From Maribacter forsetii DSM 18668 (GTDB taxonomy: Bacteria; Bacteroidota; Bacteroidia; Flavobacteriales; Flavobacteriaceae): 64,000 nt of DNA. The DNA lies in contig NZ_JQLH01000001.1 in assembly GCF_000744105.1 (NCBI RefSeq), forward strand, positions 2,170,001 through 2,234,000, written 5' to 3'. The position numbers and the translations under genes are program-made. Below, piece after piece: positions 7,632-16,102 of the stretch. Below the pieces are notes generated by a model, which did not search any database, had not been told where the DNA came from, and saw nothing but the letters and a program-made list of their open reading frames with translations. Every line of letters begins with the position of its first letter. Within the stretch, counting starts at the first letter, position 1.

Positions 7632-8193
7632 CCGCTTTATTTATAAAATCTACTACAAACTGCATACGATTTTCAATAGTGCCAAAGGGAACTTCTATTG
7701 GTGTATATCCAAGGTCAATATACGTTTTTTCGAGCTTTTCGTGAATTCCGCAGGCTTGTTCAAAATTTTCCATTCGTTCGTTGTCTTGAACATAGATTTC
7801 TTTCCACGGTGGTAATATCAGTACTTCGTCATACCTGTGTTCTAGGCATAAATCAGTATAATGTTGCTCGGCTGACTGACCAAAATAGTCCATGTATGCA
7901 AGTACATCCGGTAAACCGCGATCATAGAACAAATGATCTTTTTCTATTTTATTACCGTTAATGAAATGTTGTAAACGGGCATTGATTAATTCATCATTAA
8001 AACTTTTTGAATCTTCAACAAAATCAATTGGGTTCACTAATTTATCATCTAAGGCAACATCGCCCAAGGCATCTAAAGTCATTGTTCTAATTACTTCATG
8101 AAAGCAATAATATCCATTTTCTTCAAGTGAAGAAATTAATACCGTTTTGCCTGTTCCCGGACCACCTGTTACAACAATTCTCTTGCTTTTCAA
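7624..8193 (-). CDS. AAA-family P-loop ATPase (NadR/Ttd14-like AAA_28)
   Basis: A 189-residue stand-alone P-loop NTPase. Walker A is VVTGGPGTGKTVLI at residues 7-20. The following segment with YYCFHEVIRTM and the mid-protein LFYDRGLPDVLAYMDYFG fit the AAA_28 family (related to the NadR kinase domain and eukaryotic Ttd14), whose substrate is unknown. VLILPPWKEIYVQDNERME resembles the nucleoside-kinase-like lid with an Arg. It is the first gene of the ATPase-recQ-fmt operon and overlaps recQ by 8 bp. A TACTTTTG -7 box lies 19 bp before its ATG. Confidence 0.88.
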   Translation of the reverse strand: MKSKRIVVTGGPGTGKTVLISSLEENGYYCFHEVIRTMTLDALGDVALDDKLVNPIDFVEDSKSFNDELINARLQHFINGNKIEKDHLFYDRGLPDVLAYMDYFGQSAEQHYTDLCLEHRYDEVLILPPWKEIYVQDNERMENFEQACGIHEKLEKTYIDLGYTPIEVPFGTIENRMQFVVDFINKAGE

Positions 8194-8211
8194 ACTCTTA
8201 TTTTAAAAAAG

Positions 8212-8219
8212 CAAAAGTA
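8212..8219 (-). promoter_or_regulatory. -7 box of the ATPase-recQ-fmt operon
   Basis: TACTTTTG on the minus strand matches TAnnTTTG and lies 18 nt before the ATPase start codon. It is back to back with the plus-strand promoter at 8259. Confidence 0.6.
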
Positions 8220-8258
8220 CAATAATCAACAGTATTAAAAAACTGGTACATTACACTT

Positions 8259-8266
8259 ATCTTTGC
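8259..8266 (+). promoter_or_regulatory. -7 box of the DUF493-DUF4290-murA operon; rules out an upstream TTG start
   Basis: TATCTTTG matches the consensus exactly. It overlaps the in-frame TTG at 8263, so that codon is promoter sequence and translation should start at the ATG at 8281. Confidence 0.7.
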
Positions 8267-8280
8267 ATAAAATACTAGTG

Positions 8281-8568
8281 ATGGACGAAAATAACCCAGA
8301 AGAATTTTATAAAAAATTACACGAACAATTAACAGAAACATCAAAGTGGCCTTCTGACTATCTTTATAAATTTATTGTTGAAACAGAATCGGATAAAATT
8401 GATAAGATAAATACCATTTTCGATAATACGGGAGCGGTTATTAATTTAAAAAAATCTAAAAATGGTAAATATACCAGTGTTTCAATAACAGTAAACTTGA
8501 AAAGCCCAGACGCGGTTATAGAAAAATACAAAGAAGTAGGTAAATTAGAGGGCGTAATATCCCTGTAA
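8281..8568 (+). CDS. DUF493 family protein
   Basis: A small 95-residue protein of the DUF493 (YbeD-like) family, which has a ferredoxin-like regulatory fold and no settled function. FPSDYLFKfIv-type text appears as WPSDYLYKFIVETES, and KSKNGKYTSVSITVNLKSPD is the family's second strand-helix region, ending with GVISL. I place the start at the ATG at 8281, because the longer in-frame TTG start lies inside a TATCTTTG promoter box. It is the first gene of an operon with DUF4290 (gap 81 bp) and murA. Confidence 0.9.
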   Translation: MDENNPEEFYKKLHEQLTETSKWPSDYLYKFIVETESDKIDKINTIFDNTGAVINLKKSKNGKYTSVSITVNLKSPDAVIEKYKEVGKLEGVISL

Positions 8569-8649
8569 AATAGCATTTCATCTATAATTTTCTTAATTTG
8601 GCATCGTTATAAGAATACTTCTCAAACACATTAAGCTAAAATTTTCAAT

Positions 8650-9306
8650 TTGCAATTAGTAGAAAACCTAGAATATAATACGGAGCGTGAGCATTTGATT
8701 ATACCAGAGTACGGTCGTCATTTTCAAAAAATGGTGAACCATGCAATATCAATTGAAGACCGTGAAGAAAGAAATAAAGTTGCGCAAGCAATTATAAGTG
8801 TAATGGGAAATATACAGCCTCATTTACGCGATGTGCCTGATTTTCAGCATAAATTGTGGGATCAATTGTTTATTATGTCCGATTTTAAGTTGGATGTAGA
8901 CTCTCCTTTTCCTATTACTTCAAAAGAGGTGTTACGAAAAAGACCTGATGCTTTAGAGTATCCTCAAAATTTTCCAAAATACCGTTTTTATGGAAACAAC
9001 ATTAAACGTATGATCGATGTTGCCGTAGAGTGGGAGAAAGGTGATAAGCGTTCTGGTTTGGAATATGCGATTGCCAATCATATGAAAAAATGCTATTTAA
9101 ATTGGAATAAGGATGTAGTGGATGATAAAGCTATTTTCAAACATTTATTCGAATTAAGTGATGGTCGTATAGATTTAGCCGCTGAAGGCGAAAGCTTAAC
9201 GGATAGCGGACAGTTCCTTAAGAACAGAGTTGCAAAATCACCTCGTTCCAATAATTCAGGAAAGAAAAATCAAAGAAATAATAACCGCGGTAAAAAACGC
9301 TATTAA
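8650..9306 (+). CDS. DUF4290 family protein
   Basis: A 218-residue protein of the Bacteroidota-specific DUF4290 family, consistently found next to murA; no activity is known. The opening LEYNTEREHLIIPEYGR and the segment MGNIQPHLRDVPDFQHKLWD are conserved. The last 25 residues are a basic, Asn-rich, probably disordered tail (SGKKNQRNNNRGKKRY), which could contact RNA or another acidic partner. The only start giving the full family N-terminus is a TTG at 8650; the first ATG in frame would remove about 30 conserved residues. murA follows after 16 bp, so the two are very likely cotranscribed. Confidence 0.9.
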   Translation: MQLVENLEYNTEREHLIIPEYGRHFQKMVNHAISIEDREERNKVAQAIISVMGNIQPHLRDVPDFQHKLWDQLFIMSDFKLDVDSPFPITSKEVLRKRPDALEYPQNFPKYRFYGNNIKRMIDVAVEWEKGDKRSGLEYAIANHMKKCYLNWNKDVVDDKAIFKHLFELSDGRIDLAAEGESLTDSGQFLKNRVAKSPRSNNSGKKNQRNNNRGKKRY

Positions 9307-9322
9307 ATTTCCACTTCTCTAG

Positions 9323-10630
9323 ATGGGGACATTCAAAATTGAAGGAGGGCACCAGTTATCTGGTGAAATAACACCTCAAGGAGCAAAGAACGAAGCACTT
9401 CAAATACTTTGCGCAGTATTACTTACAGATGAAAAAGTAACAATCAACAATATTCCTGATATTGTTGATGTAAATAAACTAATAGCTCTTTTAGAGGATC
9501 TTGGTGTAAAAATTCAAAAGAAAGGCAAAGGCTCTTATACTTTTAAGGCTGATGACATTAACTTAGAATATTTACAGTCTGATCAGTTTAAACAAGATGG
9601 TAGAGGCTTAAGAGGCTCTATTATGTTAGTTGGACCGTTGTTAGCACGTTTTGGTAAAGGTTATATACCTAAACCCGGTGGTGACAAAATAGGTCGTAGA
9701 CGTTTAGATACACACTTTGAAGGTTTTATTAAACTAGGTGCCAAATTTCGTTACAACCGCGAGGAATATTTCTACGGGGTTGAGGCGGATAAGTTGAAAG
9801 GTACTTACATGTTGTTAGATGAAGCTTCTGTAACCGGTACAGCGAACATTGTTATGGCAGCAGTCTTAGCAGAAGGACAAACAACAATTTACAACGCTGC
9901 ATGTGAACCATACTTACAGCAATTATGTAAAATGTTGAATAGAATGGGCGCCAAAATATCTGGTGTAGGTTCTAATCTTTTGGTTATTGATGGTGTTGAG
10001 AAATTAGGAGGTACGGATCACCGTATGTTACCTGACATGATCGAAATAGGTAGTTGGATCGGTTTAGCAGCAATGACTAAAAGTGAATTGACTATTAAAG
10101 ATGTTAGTTGGAACGATTTAGGTCAAATACCAACCGTATTTGAAAAACTAGGTATTACCTTGGAAAGAAAAGGTGATGATATCTACATTCCTGCTCATAA
10201 AGATGGCTACGAGATTCAAAACTATATAGATGGTTCTATTTTAACTATAGCAGATGCACCATGGCCAGGATTGACTCCTGATTTATTGAGTATCATTTTA
10301 GTGGTGGCAACACAAGCTAGAGGTGAAGTTTTAATTCATCAAAAAATGTTTGAAAGTCGTTTGTTCTTCGTTGATAAATTATTGGATATGGGAGCAAAGG
10401 TTATTCTTTGTGATCCGCATAGGGCTACAGTTATAGGTCATGATTTTCAGTCTACTTTAAAAGCGACAACAATGACATCGCCAGATATTAGAGCGGGTGT
10501 TTCTTTATTGATTGCGGCTTTATCCGCGAAAGGAACTTCTACTATTCATAATATTGAGCAGATAGATCGTGGTTATGAAAATATAGATGAAAGATTGCGT
10601 GCAATAGGAGCTAAGATCGTTAGGGTGTAA
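9323..10630 (+). CDS. murA: UDP-N-acetylglucosamine 1-carboxyvinyltransferase
   Basis: The 435-residue enzyme transfers enolpyruvyl from PEP to UDP-GlcNAc, the first committed step of peptidoglycan synthesis. The two inside-out alpha/beta domains are complete: GGHQLSGEITPQGAKNEALQ at the start, with the catalytic Lys-Asn pair, and SPDIRAGVSLLIAAL near the end. The active-site loop reads PKPGGDKIGRRR, with Asp121 where E. coli MurA has Cys115. That exchange is known from other bacteria (for example Mycobacterium) and makes the enzyme insensitive to fosfomycin. It is the last gene of the DUF493-DUF4290-murA operon, closed by a strong terminator. Confidence 0.97.
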   Translation: MGTFKIEGGHQLSGEITPQGAKNEALQILCAVLLTDEKVTINNIPDIVDVNKLIALLEDLGVKIQKKGKGSYTFKADDINLEYLQSDQFKQDGRGLRGSIMLVGPLLARFGKGYIPKPGGDKIGRRRLDTHFEGFIKLGAKFRYNREEYFYGVEADKLKGTYMLLDEASVTGTANIVMAAVLAEGQTTIYNAACEPYLQQLCKMLNRMGAKISGVGSNLLVIDGVEKLGGTDHRMLPDMIEIGSWIGLAAMTKSELTIKDVSWNDLGQIPTVFEKLGITLERKGDDIYIPAHKDGYEIQNYIDGSILTIADAPWPGLTPDLLSIILVVATQARGEVLIHQKMFESRLFFVDKLLDMGAKVILCDPHRATVIGHDFQSTLKATTMTSPDIRAGVSLLIAALSAKGTSTIHNIEQIDRGYENIDERLRAIGAKIVRV

Positions 10631-10648
10631 GCTTTATTCATATGATAT

Positions 10649-10690
10649 AAAAAGCTCCATAATTAGGTTTGACCTTTTATGGAGCTTTTA
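10649..10690. terminator. Bidirectional terminator between murA and pirin
   Basis: AAAAGCTCCATAA (10650-10662) pairs with TTATGGAGCTTTT (10677-10689). The A and T flanks let it serve murA on the plus strand and the convergent pirin gene on the minus strand. Confidence 0.88.
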
Positions 10691-10710
10691 TTTTATAAAG
10701 CTATCTGATT

Positions 10711-11718
10711 TTACTTTTCAATTATAGTACCATCAGGATATTTTGCAAATCTTTCTCTATCTACTTCATGTGTTTGGTCTGGGTGTCTCCACGGCCAACC
10801 ACCAAATTGTGTTGTTCTGAATTCATCCATGGCTTTTTGCAATTCTTGATCGGTATTCATAACAAAAGGGCCGTATTTGGCAACAGGTTCATTAATTGGT
10901 TTACCTTGTAATACAAGAATGCTGGCTTCTCTGCCAATAGCCTTAATTATTGTTTCTGATGTAGCCTCTACTTCAATACCATAATTTGGAGGTATTGATT
11001 CACCTAGAACCTCTATGGTCTCGCCTTCATAGATATAAATGGTTCGTGTTGTACCTTTATTAGCTTTAGGTAGGGTTATGGAGCCATCAGTTTCAATTTT
11101 TATATTCCAAATAGCAACATCATTCTCTGTCTCTGAAGCCCATGAATCAGGTGCAGGTTCTAATGCTTGAACAGAACCGAACCTACCAGCAATAATTTTT
11201 ACTGTGGATTGCTCTAATTTTAATACTGGAATATCTTCATGCCAAAGCATTTTAAAATGTGGATCTGCAAATTTGTTTTTAGCGGGTAGATTCAACCATA
11301 TTTGAAAAAGCTCTAATGTATTTTCTTTATCGGTATGAATCAAAGGAAACATTTCTGAATGTTGTACTCCGCTGCCAGCAGTCATCCATTGCACATCTCC
11401 TTCTCCAAATCTTCCTGCCGCACCCAATGAATCAGAGTGATCACAAAACCCCTTGTTTACTACGGTAATGGTTTCAAATCCACGATGTGGGTGTGCAGGG
11501 AATCCTGGTACTGTAGATCCATGGTACATTCTATAACCATCTTTTATTTGAAAATCATTTCCAAGATTTCTTCCTTCTAAAGAATCTGCAGGTCCAAGTT
11601 CTCCATTTCCCTTGGGATAATGGTCTAAATGGTATACGCAGAATAAAAATGGATCTTGCGTTTGCCATGGAAAACCCAATTGAAAAATTTGTTTTATTTC
11701 ATTATTCATATGAAACAA
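10711..11718 (-). CDS. Pirin family protein
   Basis: A 335-residue bicupin of the pirin family; members act as metal-dependent quercetinase-like dioxygenases or as regulators, and the role here is unknown. The N-terminal cupin has the metal-binding block FPAHPHRGFETITVV and the second block DVQWMTAGSGVQHSEMF, giving three His and one Glu ligand. The C-terminal pirin domain with AKYGPFVMNTDQELQKAM follows. There is no signal peptide, so it is cytoplasmic. Two Met codons, at 11718 and 11709, are possible starts. It is monocistronic, with a terminator shared with murA. Confidence 0.92.
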   Translation of the reverse strand: MFHMNNEIKQIFQLGFPWQTQDPFLFCVYHLDHYPKGNGELGPADSLEGRNLGNDFQIKDGYRMYHGSTVPGFPAHPHRGFETITVVNKGFCDHSDSLGAAGRFGEGDVQWMTAGSGVQHSEMFPLIHTDKENTLELFQIWLNLPAKNKFADPHFKMLWHEDIPVLKLEQSTVKIIAGRFGSVQALEPAPDSWASETENDVAIWNIKIETDGSITLPKANKGTTRTIYIYEGETIEVLGESIPPNYGIEVEATSETIIKAIGREASILVLQGKPINEPVAKYGPFVMNTDQELQKAMDEFRTTQFGGWPWRHPDQTHEVDRERFAKYPDGTIIEK

Positions 11719-12007
11719 ATTACATAAAATTATTCAGCTGCATTGTTAATTACAACCTAATTGTTTCTGGGTGTATCCGGGTATAACCGTATTACTATTA
11801 CCGCTCTTAGGGTAACTGACTTTTCTTTTTCTGGTCAGTGCAATTGGTAGTTAATATTTTTAAAAGTAGTTATTTACTTATTTGTTTCTTTTGGTATTAC
11901 TGAGTTATGATTGTATTGAAAACCGAAGGATTGAACTAACGTAAACGTTCTAAAAATAATACATATTAATACCGATCATTTATTTGATATAGTTTAAGTT
12001 ACTAATA
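11719..12007. other. Gene-free intergenic stretch with two short inverted repeats
   Basis: No open frame with protein-like content is seen on either strand. It contains ACTGAC (11815-11820) paired with GTCAGT (11834-11839) around a pyrimidine-rich loop, and AACGT-AA-ACGTT around 11940-11951, both of operator or small-hairpin type. It separates the starts/ends of pirin and the M20 amidohydrolase; no clear promoter box could be assigned to pirin. Confidence 0.5.
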
Positions 12008-12011
12008 AAAT

Positions 12012-12043
12012 AAAAGAAGCTACCCGTTAAGATAGCTTCTTTT
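12012..12043 (-). terminator. Terminator of the M20 amidohydrolase gene
   Basis: AAAAGAAGCTA (12012-12022) pairs with TAGCTTCTTTT (12033-12043). On the minus strand it is followed by TTTTATTTTATT. It starts 10 bp after the gene's stop codon. Confidence 0.85.
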
Positions 12044-12052
12044 AATTATGTT

Positions 12053-13480
12053 TTATTCTCCATCTAACGGTGGTGGACCATCGATCATTGGTTCATAAAC
12101 TTCATCACCTTTTCTGGTTTTGAATTCTTCTTTTACTTTGGTTACCAATTTAGGATTTTGAAATAAATCAAGCATGGTCATACCCATAGCTTTAGATGCA
12201 TGAATCATTCCTTTATGACCTATGGACATTCCGCCACAGGCTACAACTGCCCATGAGTGCCAAGGTGTACCTGTAGGTGCTACAGAAACACTTAAATTAA
12301 TGTTTGGTACATTCCAACTAACATCACCTACATCTGTTGATCCTCCACCTGGGTTTTCAAGAGTTTCTCTTAATGGGTGAACCGTTCCGTCAAAACCAAC
12401 TTCTGGTTTACCTGTTGCTTTTTGAATTGCTTTACCAAAAACAGTTTCTTCTTCGGTATATGTGATGGGACCTAACAATTCTAGATTGTTCTGCATGATT
12501 TCTCCACCAGAACGATTTACTAAAGTTTCGTAGATACCAGAAACCAAAGAGATTTTATAATCTACATTAGCCATAATTGCCGCACCTTCTGCCATAGCTT
12601 TTACACGCTCGTAAGTAGGTAGCATTTTCGATCTTTTAGGGTCTCTAACACGAACCCATAGTTTTGCATAATCAGGTACCACATTTACAACCTGGCCGCC
12701 ATCTTGTATATGGTAATGAATTCTAGAAGATGGTAAAATATGCTCTCTGTAATAGTTGATTCCTGTAGTGTATAGCTCTAATGCATCAGATGCACTACGT
12801 CCATTCCAAGGGTCCATAGAAGCATGTGCCGCTTGACCATAAAACTCAACAACAAAATCAATAAGTGATAATCCACTTTGTACATCGGCTTCAATACCAG
12901 CACCTGGGTGCCAGCTTACATTGACATCAACATCATCCCAAAGTCCGGCTTTTACCATCCATACTTTTGCAAAATATTTTTCTTCGGCCGGTGTACCTAA
13001 GAACTTAACAGTTCCTTTTATTTTTCCTGCATCCATTAGTTCTTTAATAGCAATTGCAGAACCTAAACTAGCTGTGCCGAACATGTTGTGTCCACAACCA
13101 TGACCTGCAGCTCCTTCTTTAAAAGGCTCTTTAACAGGAGATGTTTTTTGAGAAATTCCCGGTAAGGCATCGAATTCACCTAAAATACTGATTACAGGAC
13201 TTCCAGACCCGTAGGTTGCCGTAAAGGCTGTTGGTATATCCGCCACACCTCTTGTTACGGTCATTCCGTTTTTCTCAGCATAATCCGCTAAAATTCTTGA
13301 AGATTCAGTTTCGTCAAAAGCGGTTTCAGCAAGTGCCCAAATAGAATCACTAATTTTAATAAGTTCTTCTTTATGTTTTTCTACAGAAGAAATAATTAGA
13401 TTTTTGTCTTTGCTCATTTTTTGAGCAAAAACCGATGCACTAATGCAAAAGCACAGCGCAAGTAGAAATGTTTTTTTCAT
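12053..13480 (-). CDS. Secreted M20 family amidohydrolase (AbgB-like)
   Basis: A 475-residue metal-dependent amidohydrolase. The Sec signal peptide KKTFLLALCFCISASVFAQ ends with an A-Q cleavage site, so it acts in the periplasm or outside. The M20 core has the metal ligands in AAGHGCGHNMFG and the catalytic pair in TPAEEKYFAKVWM; the dimerisation insert begins around residue 200 with YGQAAHASMDPWNGRSASDA. The pattern is closest to AbgB-type aminobenzoyl-glutamate or acyl-amino-acid hydrolases. The substrate is unknown. It stands alone, with a terminator downstream. Confidence 0.9.
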   Translation of the reverse strand: MKKTFLLALCFCISASVFAQKMSKDKNLIISSVEKHKEELIKISDSIWALAETAFDETESSRILADYAEKNGMTVTRGVADIPTAFTATYGSGSPVISILGEFDALPGISQKTSPVKEPFKEGAAGHGCGHNMFGTASLGSAIAIKELMDAGKIKGTVKFLGTPAEEKYFAKVWMVKAGLWDDVDVNVSWHPGAGIEADVQSGLSLIDFVVEFYGQAAHASMDPWNGRSASDALELYTTGINYYREHILPSSRIHYHIQDGGQVVNVVPDYAKLWVRVRDPKRSKMLPTYERVKAMAEGAAIMANVDYKISLVSGIYETLVNRSGGEIMQNNLELLGPITYTEEETVFGKAIQKATGKPEVGFDGTVHPLRETLENPGGGSTDVGDVSWNVPNINLSVSVAPTGTPWHSWAVVACGGMSIGHKGMIHASKAMGMTMLDLFQNPKLVTKVKEEFKTRKGDEVYEPMIDGPPPLDGE

Positions 13481-13585
13481 TATAGTCGTTTTGGTTATTG
13501 GATTCCTAATTCTAAATAGTAGTTCTATTAACAGTTAAAATCCATAGTAAATATAACACATAAAATGGTGTAATTCACGATATAT

Positions 13586-13618
13586 AAAAAGCGCTCATCA
13601 TGAGTATATGGCGCTTTT
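13586..13618. other. Terminator-like hairpin between two divergent genes
   Basis: AAAAAGCGC (13586-13594) pairs with GCGCTTTT (13611-13618), and within it CTCA-TCA-TGAG forms a second small stem. It has A and T flanks like a terminator, but no gene ends here: the M20 gene leaves to the left and the DUF6340 gene to the right. Confidence 0.5.
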
Positions 13619-13740
13619 CCATAATTTGGAATCATTTTTTTTGATTTAAAAATTTAAGTGGTCATCAATCGTCAATAATATAATTTTAAGCTAGAATATT
13701 CGTTATTAATCAAATTCCTTTGTTTTAAAAATATCGAATT

Positions 13741-14790
13741 ATGAAAAATACAGCCTTCATATTGTTTTTGTCTACAGCATTTTTTTCAATTATTTCCTGT
13801 AGCTCCACCAACAGAATGACGATGGGTATTACGCAGCCAGCTAAGGTTGCAATACCAAACGATGTTATCAATGTAGGAATAGTGAACAGAAGTAGTGCTT
13901 CTGAAAACAATAAGGTTTTAGATGATATCGATAAGATTTTATCTTTGGAAGGTCTTAATTTAGACAAAGAGGGTGCTAAGAATGCCATTTCAGGATTAAA
14001 ATATGAATTGGAGCGAGGCAACAGGTTTGAAGCTGTAAAAATTATTGAAAACCAAAAAGACATTAATAAAGGATTAAGTGTTTTTCCTGCGGAGCTTTCT
14101 TGGGATATAGTAGACCGTATTTGTCAAGAAAATGGCGTTGATGTATTGTTTTCTTTAGAGTTTTATGATACCGATACTGCCGCTAACTATGAATTGACTA
14201 CAGTTAAAATACCTAATAATCTAGGGGTTGAAGCAAATGTACCAGGTCATAGAATAGAACTTAATACAGCTATTAAGAATGGATGGCGAATTTATGATCC
14301 AGCAGATAGAAGAATTATAGATGAGTACGTATCAAGTAATAGTTTGTTCTCTGTAGGTGAAGGGATAAATCCTGTAAAGGCATTTGAAGCTGTTGTTGGT
14401 AGAAAAGTAGCTGTTATAAGTGCAAGTTCTAAGCTTGGTGCTAATTATGCACTAATAACTAGACCTGAAAAAATTAGAATTGCTAGGGATTACTTTATTA
14501 GAGGAAGTGATAATTTAGAAATTGCAGATAGACGGGCTAAAGCCGGTGATTGGGATGGTGCTGCAGAATTATGGAATGCTGACTTAAACAATGCCAAAAG
14601 TAAAGTAGCTGGTAGGGCATATTATAATATGGCTATTAGCAATGAAATTAATGGTAACCTTAATACAGCTATAGAATATGCTTCTAAAGCGTATACTGAT
14701 TATGAAAACAAAGAAGCATTGCGTTATATCAACATGCTTAAAAGAAGAGTTGTTAATCAACAAGAATTAAACCGCCAGTTGGCGAAATAA
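13741..14790 (+). CDS. DUF6340 family lipoprotein with C-terminal TPR-like repeats
   Basis: A 349-residue lipoprotein. The signal peptide ends in a lipobox-like SIISC at about residue 20, so the mature protein is lipid-anchored. The middle, with NVGIVNRSSASENNKVLDDI and GVDVLFSLEFYDTD, fits the Bacteroidota DUF6340 family of unknown function. The last 90 residues (DWDGAAELWNADLNNAKSKV, then AYYNMAISNEINGNLNTAIE) look like two tetratricopeptide repeats. A near-consensus TTCCTTTG box lies at 13715-13722, 18 nt before the start. It converges on the photolyase operon with only one base between stop codons. Confidence 0.85.
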   Translation: MKNTAFILFLSTAFFSIISCSSTNRMTMGITQPAKVAIPNDVINVGIVNRSSASENNKVLDDIDKILSLEGLNLDKEGAKNAISGLKYELERGNRFEAVKIIENQKDINKGLSVFPAELSWDIVDRICQENGVDVLFSLEFYDTDTAANYELTTVKIPNNLGVEANVPGHRIELNTAIKNGWRIYDPADRRIIDEYVSSNSLFSVGEGINPVKAFEAVVGRKVAVISASSKLGANYALITRPEKIRIARDYFIRGSDNLEIADRRAKAGDWDGAAELWNADLNNAKSKVAGRAYYNMAISNEINGNLNTAIEYASKAYTDYENKEALRYINMLKRRVVNQQELNRQLAK

Positions 14791-14791
14791 T

Positions 14792-16102
14792 TTAGCTGAC
14801 AGCTGCTTTATAAGTTTCTAAGCATCTCTCTCTAGCCATTTTGTGGTCTACCATTTTTTCTGGGTACTTATCAGTGCCGTATTCAGATATCCATTTTTTA
14901 ATATACTCCTTGCTCTTGTCAAATTTATCTACTTGGGTCATAGGGTTGAATATTCTAAAATATGGTGCAGCGTCAACGCCACTACCTGCCGCCCATTGCC
15001 AATTACCAACGTTAGAGCTCATTTCGTAATCCAGTAGTTTTTCTGCAAAATAGGTTTCTCCCCAGCGCCAATCTATAAGTAAGTGTTTACATAGAAAACT
15101 AGCTACTAACATACGAACGCGATTATGCATGTATCCGGTTTCGTTTAGTTGACGCATACCGGCATCTACTAAAAGATAACCTGTTTCACCATTTTTCCAC
15201 TTTTCAAATTCTTCTTCGTTGTTACGCCATTCTATACGGTCATATTTCGCTCTAAACGCATTATCCACAGTTTTTGGAAAATGGTAAAGAATAGTCATGA
15301 AAAACTCTCTCCAAATTAATTCGCTCCAAAAAACCTTATTATTTTCGGCAATTGCCTTTTTCATCATTTTACGTACAGATACTGTTCCAAATCGTAAATG
15401 AGGACCTAGTCGTGAAGTCCCACTTTCCTTAGCGGGGAAATTACGAGTGTCTTCATAATTATCGATTAGGGTAGGGGTTACATCATATTCAGGAACCTCT
15501 ATTTTTGATTTTTCAAAACCAATATCGGCTAGTGATAAGTTCGGTAATCGTGAATTTTTAATCAGGTTAGATAAATGTTGATTTGTGTAGTGAATCTTTA
15601 AGTCTTTATCAGCGTTAAATTTATCTTGCCATTTATTTTTATAAGGCGTATAAACTACATATGGGTCGCCATCTCCTTTTACTATTTCATCCTTTTCAAA
15701 AATTACTTGATCCTTAAAAGTTTTGAAAGTAATATCATTTTCAGATAAAAAGTCTGATATTTTTTTATCGCGCTCTTTAGCGTAAGGTTCATAGTCTCTA
15801 TTTGTAAAAACAGACGCAACGTCATACTCTTTTACTAAGTTTTTAAAAATATCTACTGGCTTGCCATGAAACATTGCTAAAGAGCTTTCATTCTCTTCTT
15901 GTAGTTGATTGCGCATGTGCTGCAATGTTTCATGTATAAAGGTGAGCCTTGCATCGTCTTTCGGTAATTTGGAAAGAATTTCTTCATCAAAAATGAAAAT
16001 AGGCAAGACAGGATAGTCTCCTTTTAAGGCTTCAAGGAAACCGACATTATCATCCAACCTCAAATCTCTTCTAAACCAAAATATAGATACTTTTTTCGAC
16101 AT
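14792..16102 (-). CDS. Cryptochrome/photolyase family deoxyribodipyrimidine photolyase
   Basis: A 436-residue FAD-dependent light-driven DNA repair enzyme. The N-terminal antenna domain opens with VSIFWFRRDLRLDDNVGF. The C-terminal FAD and DNA-binding domain shows SRLGPHLRFGTVSVR, WRWGETYFAEKLLDYE and NVGNWQWAAGSGVDAAPYFR, the standard class I CPD photolyase signature with its FAD-proximal Asn and Trp residues. Length is normal. It is the last gene of an SRPBCC-SDR-photolyase operon; each junction is TAAATG with no spacing. Repair of cyclobutane dimers is likely; a 6-4 or signalling role cannot be excluded by eye. Confidence 0.94.
   Translation of the reverse strand: MSKKVSIFWFRRDLRLDDNVGFLEALKGDYPVLPIFIFDEEILSKLPKDDARLTFIHETLQHMRNQLQEENESSLAMFHGKPVDIFKNLVKEYDVASVFTNRDYEPYAKERDKKISDFLSENDITFKTFKDQVIFEKDEIVKGDGDPYVVYTPYKNKWQDKFNADKDLKIHYTNQHLSNLIKNSRLPNLSLADIGFEKSKIEVPEYDVTPTLIDNYEDTRNFPAKESGTSRLGPHLRFGTVSVRKMMKKAIAENNKVFWSELIWREFFMTILYHFPKTVDNAFRAKYDRIEWRNNEEEFEKWKNGETGYLLVDAGMRQLNETGYMHNRVRMLVASFLCKHLLIDWRWGETYFAEKLLDYEMSSNVGNWQWAAGSGVDAAPYFRIFNPMTQVDKFDKSKEYIKKWISEYGTDKYPEKMVDHKMARERCLETYKAAVS

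Noticed and set aside
8263..8280. Longer start for DUF493 at TTG 8263
   Set aside because: It overlaps the TATCTTTG box, so translation from it would need a transcript that starts earlier than the promoter allows.
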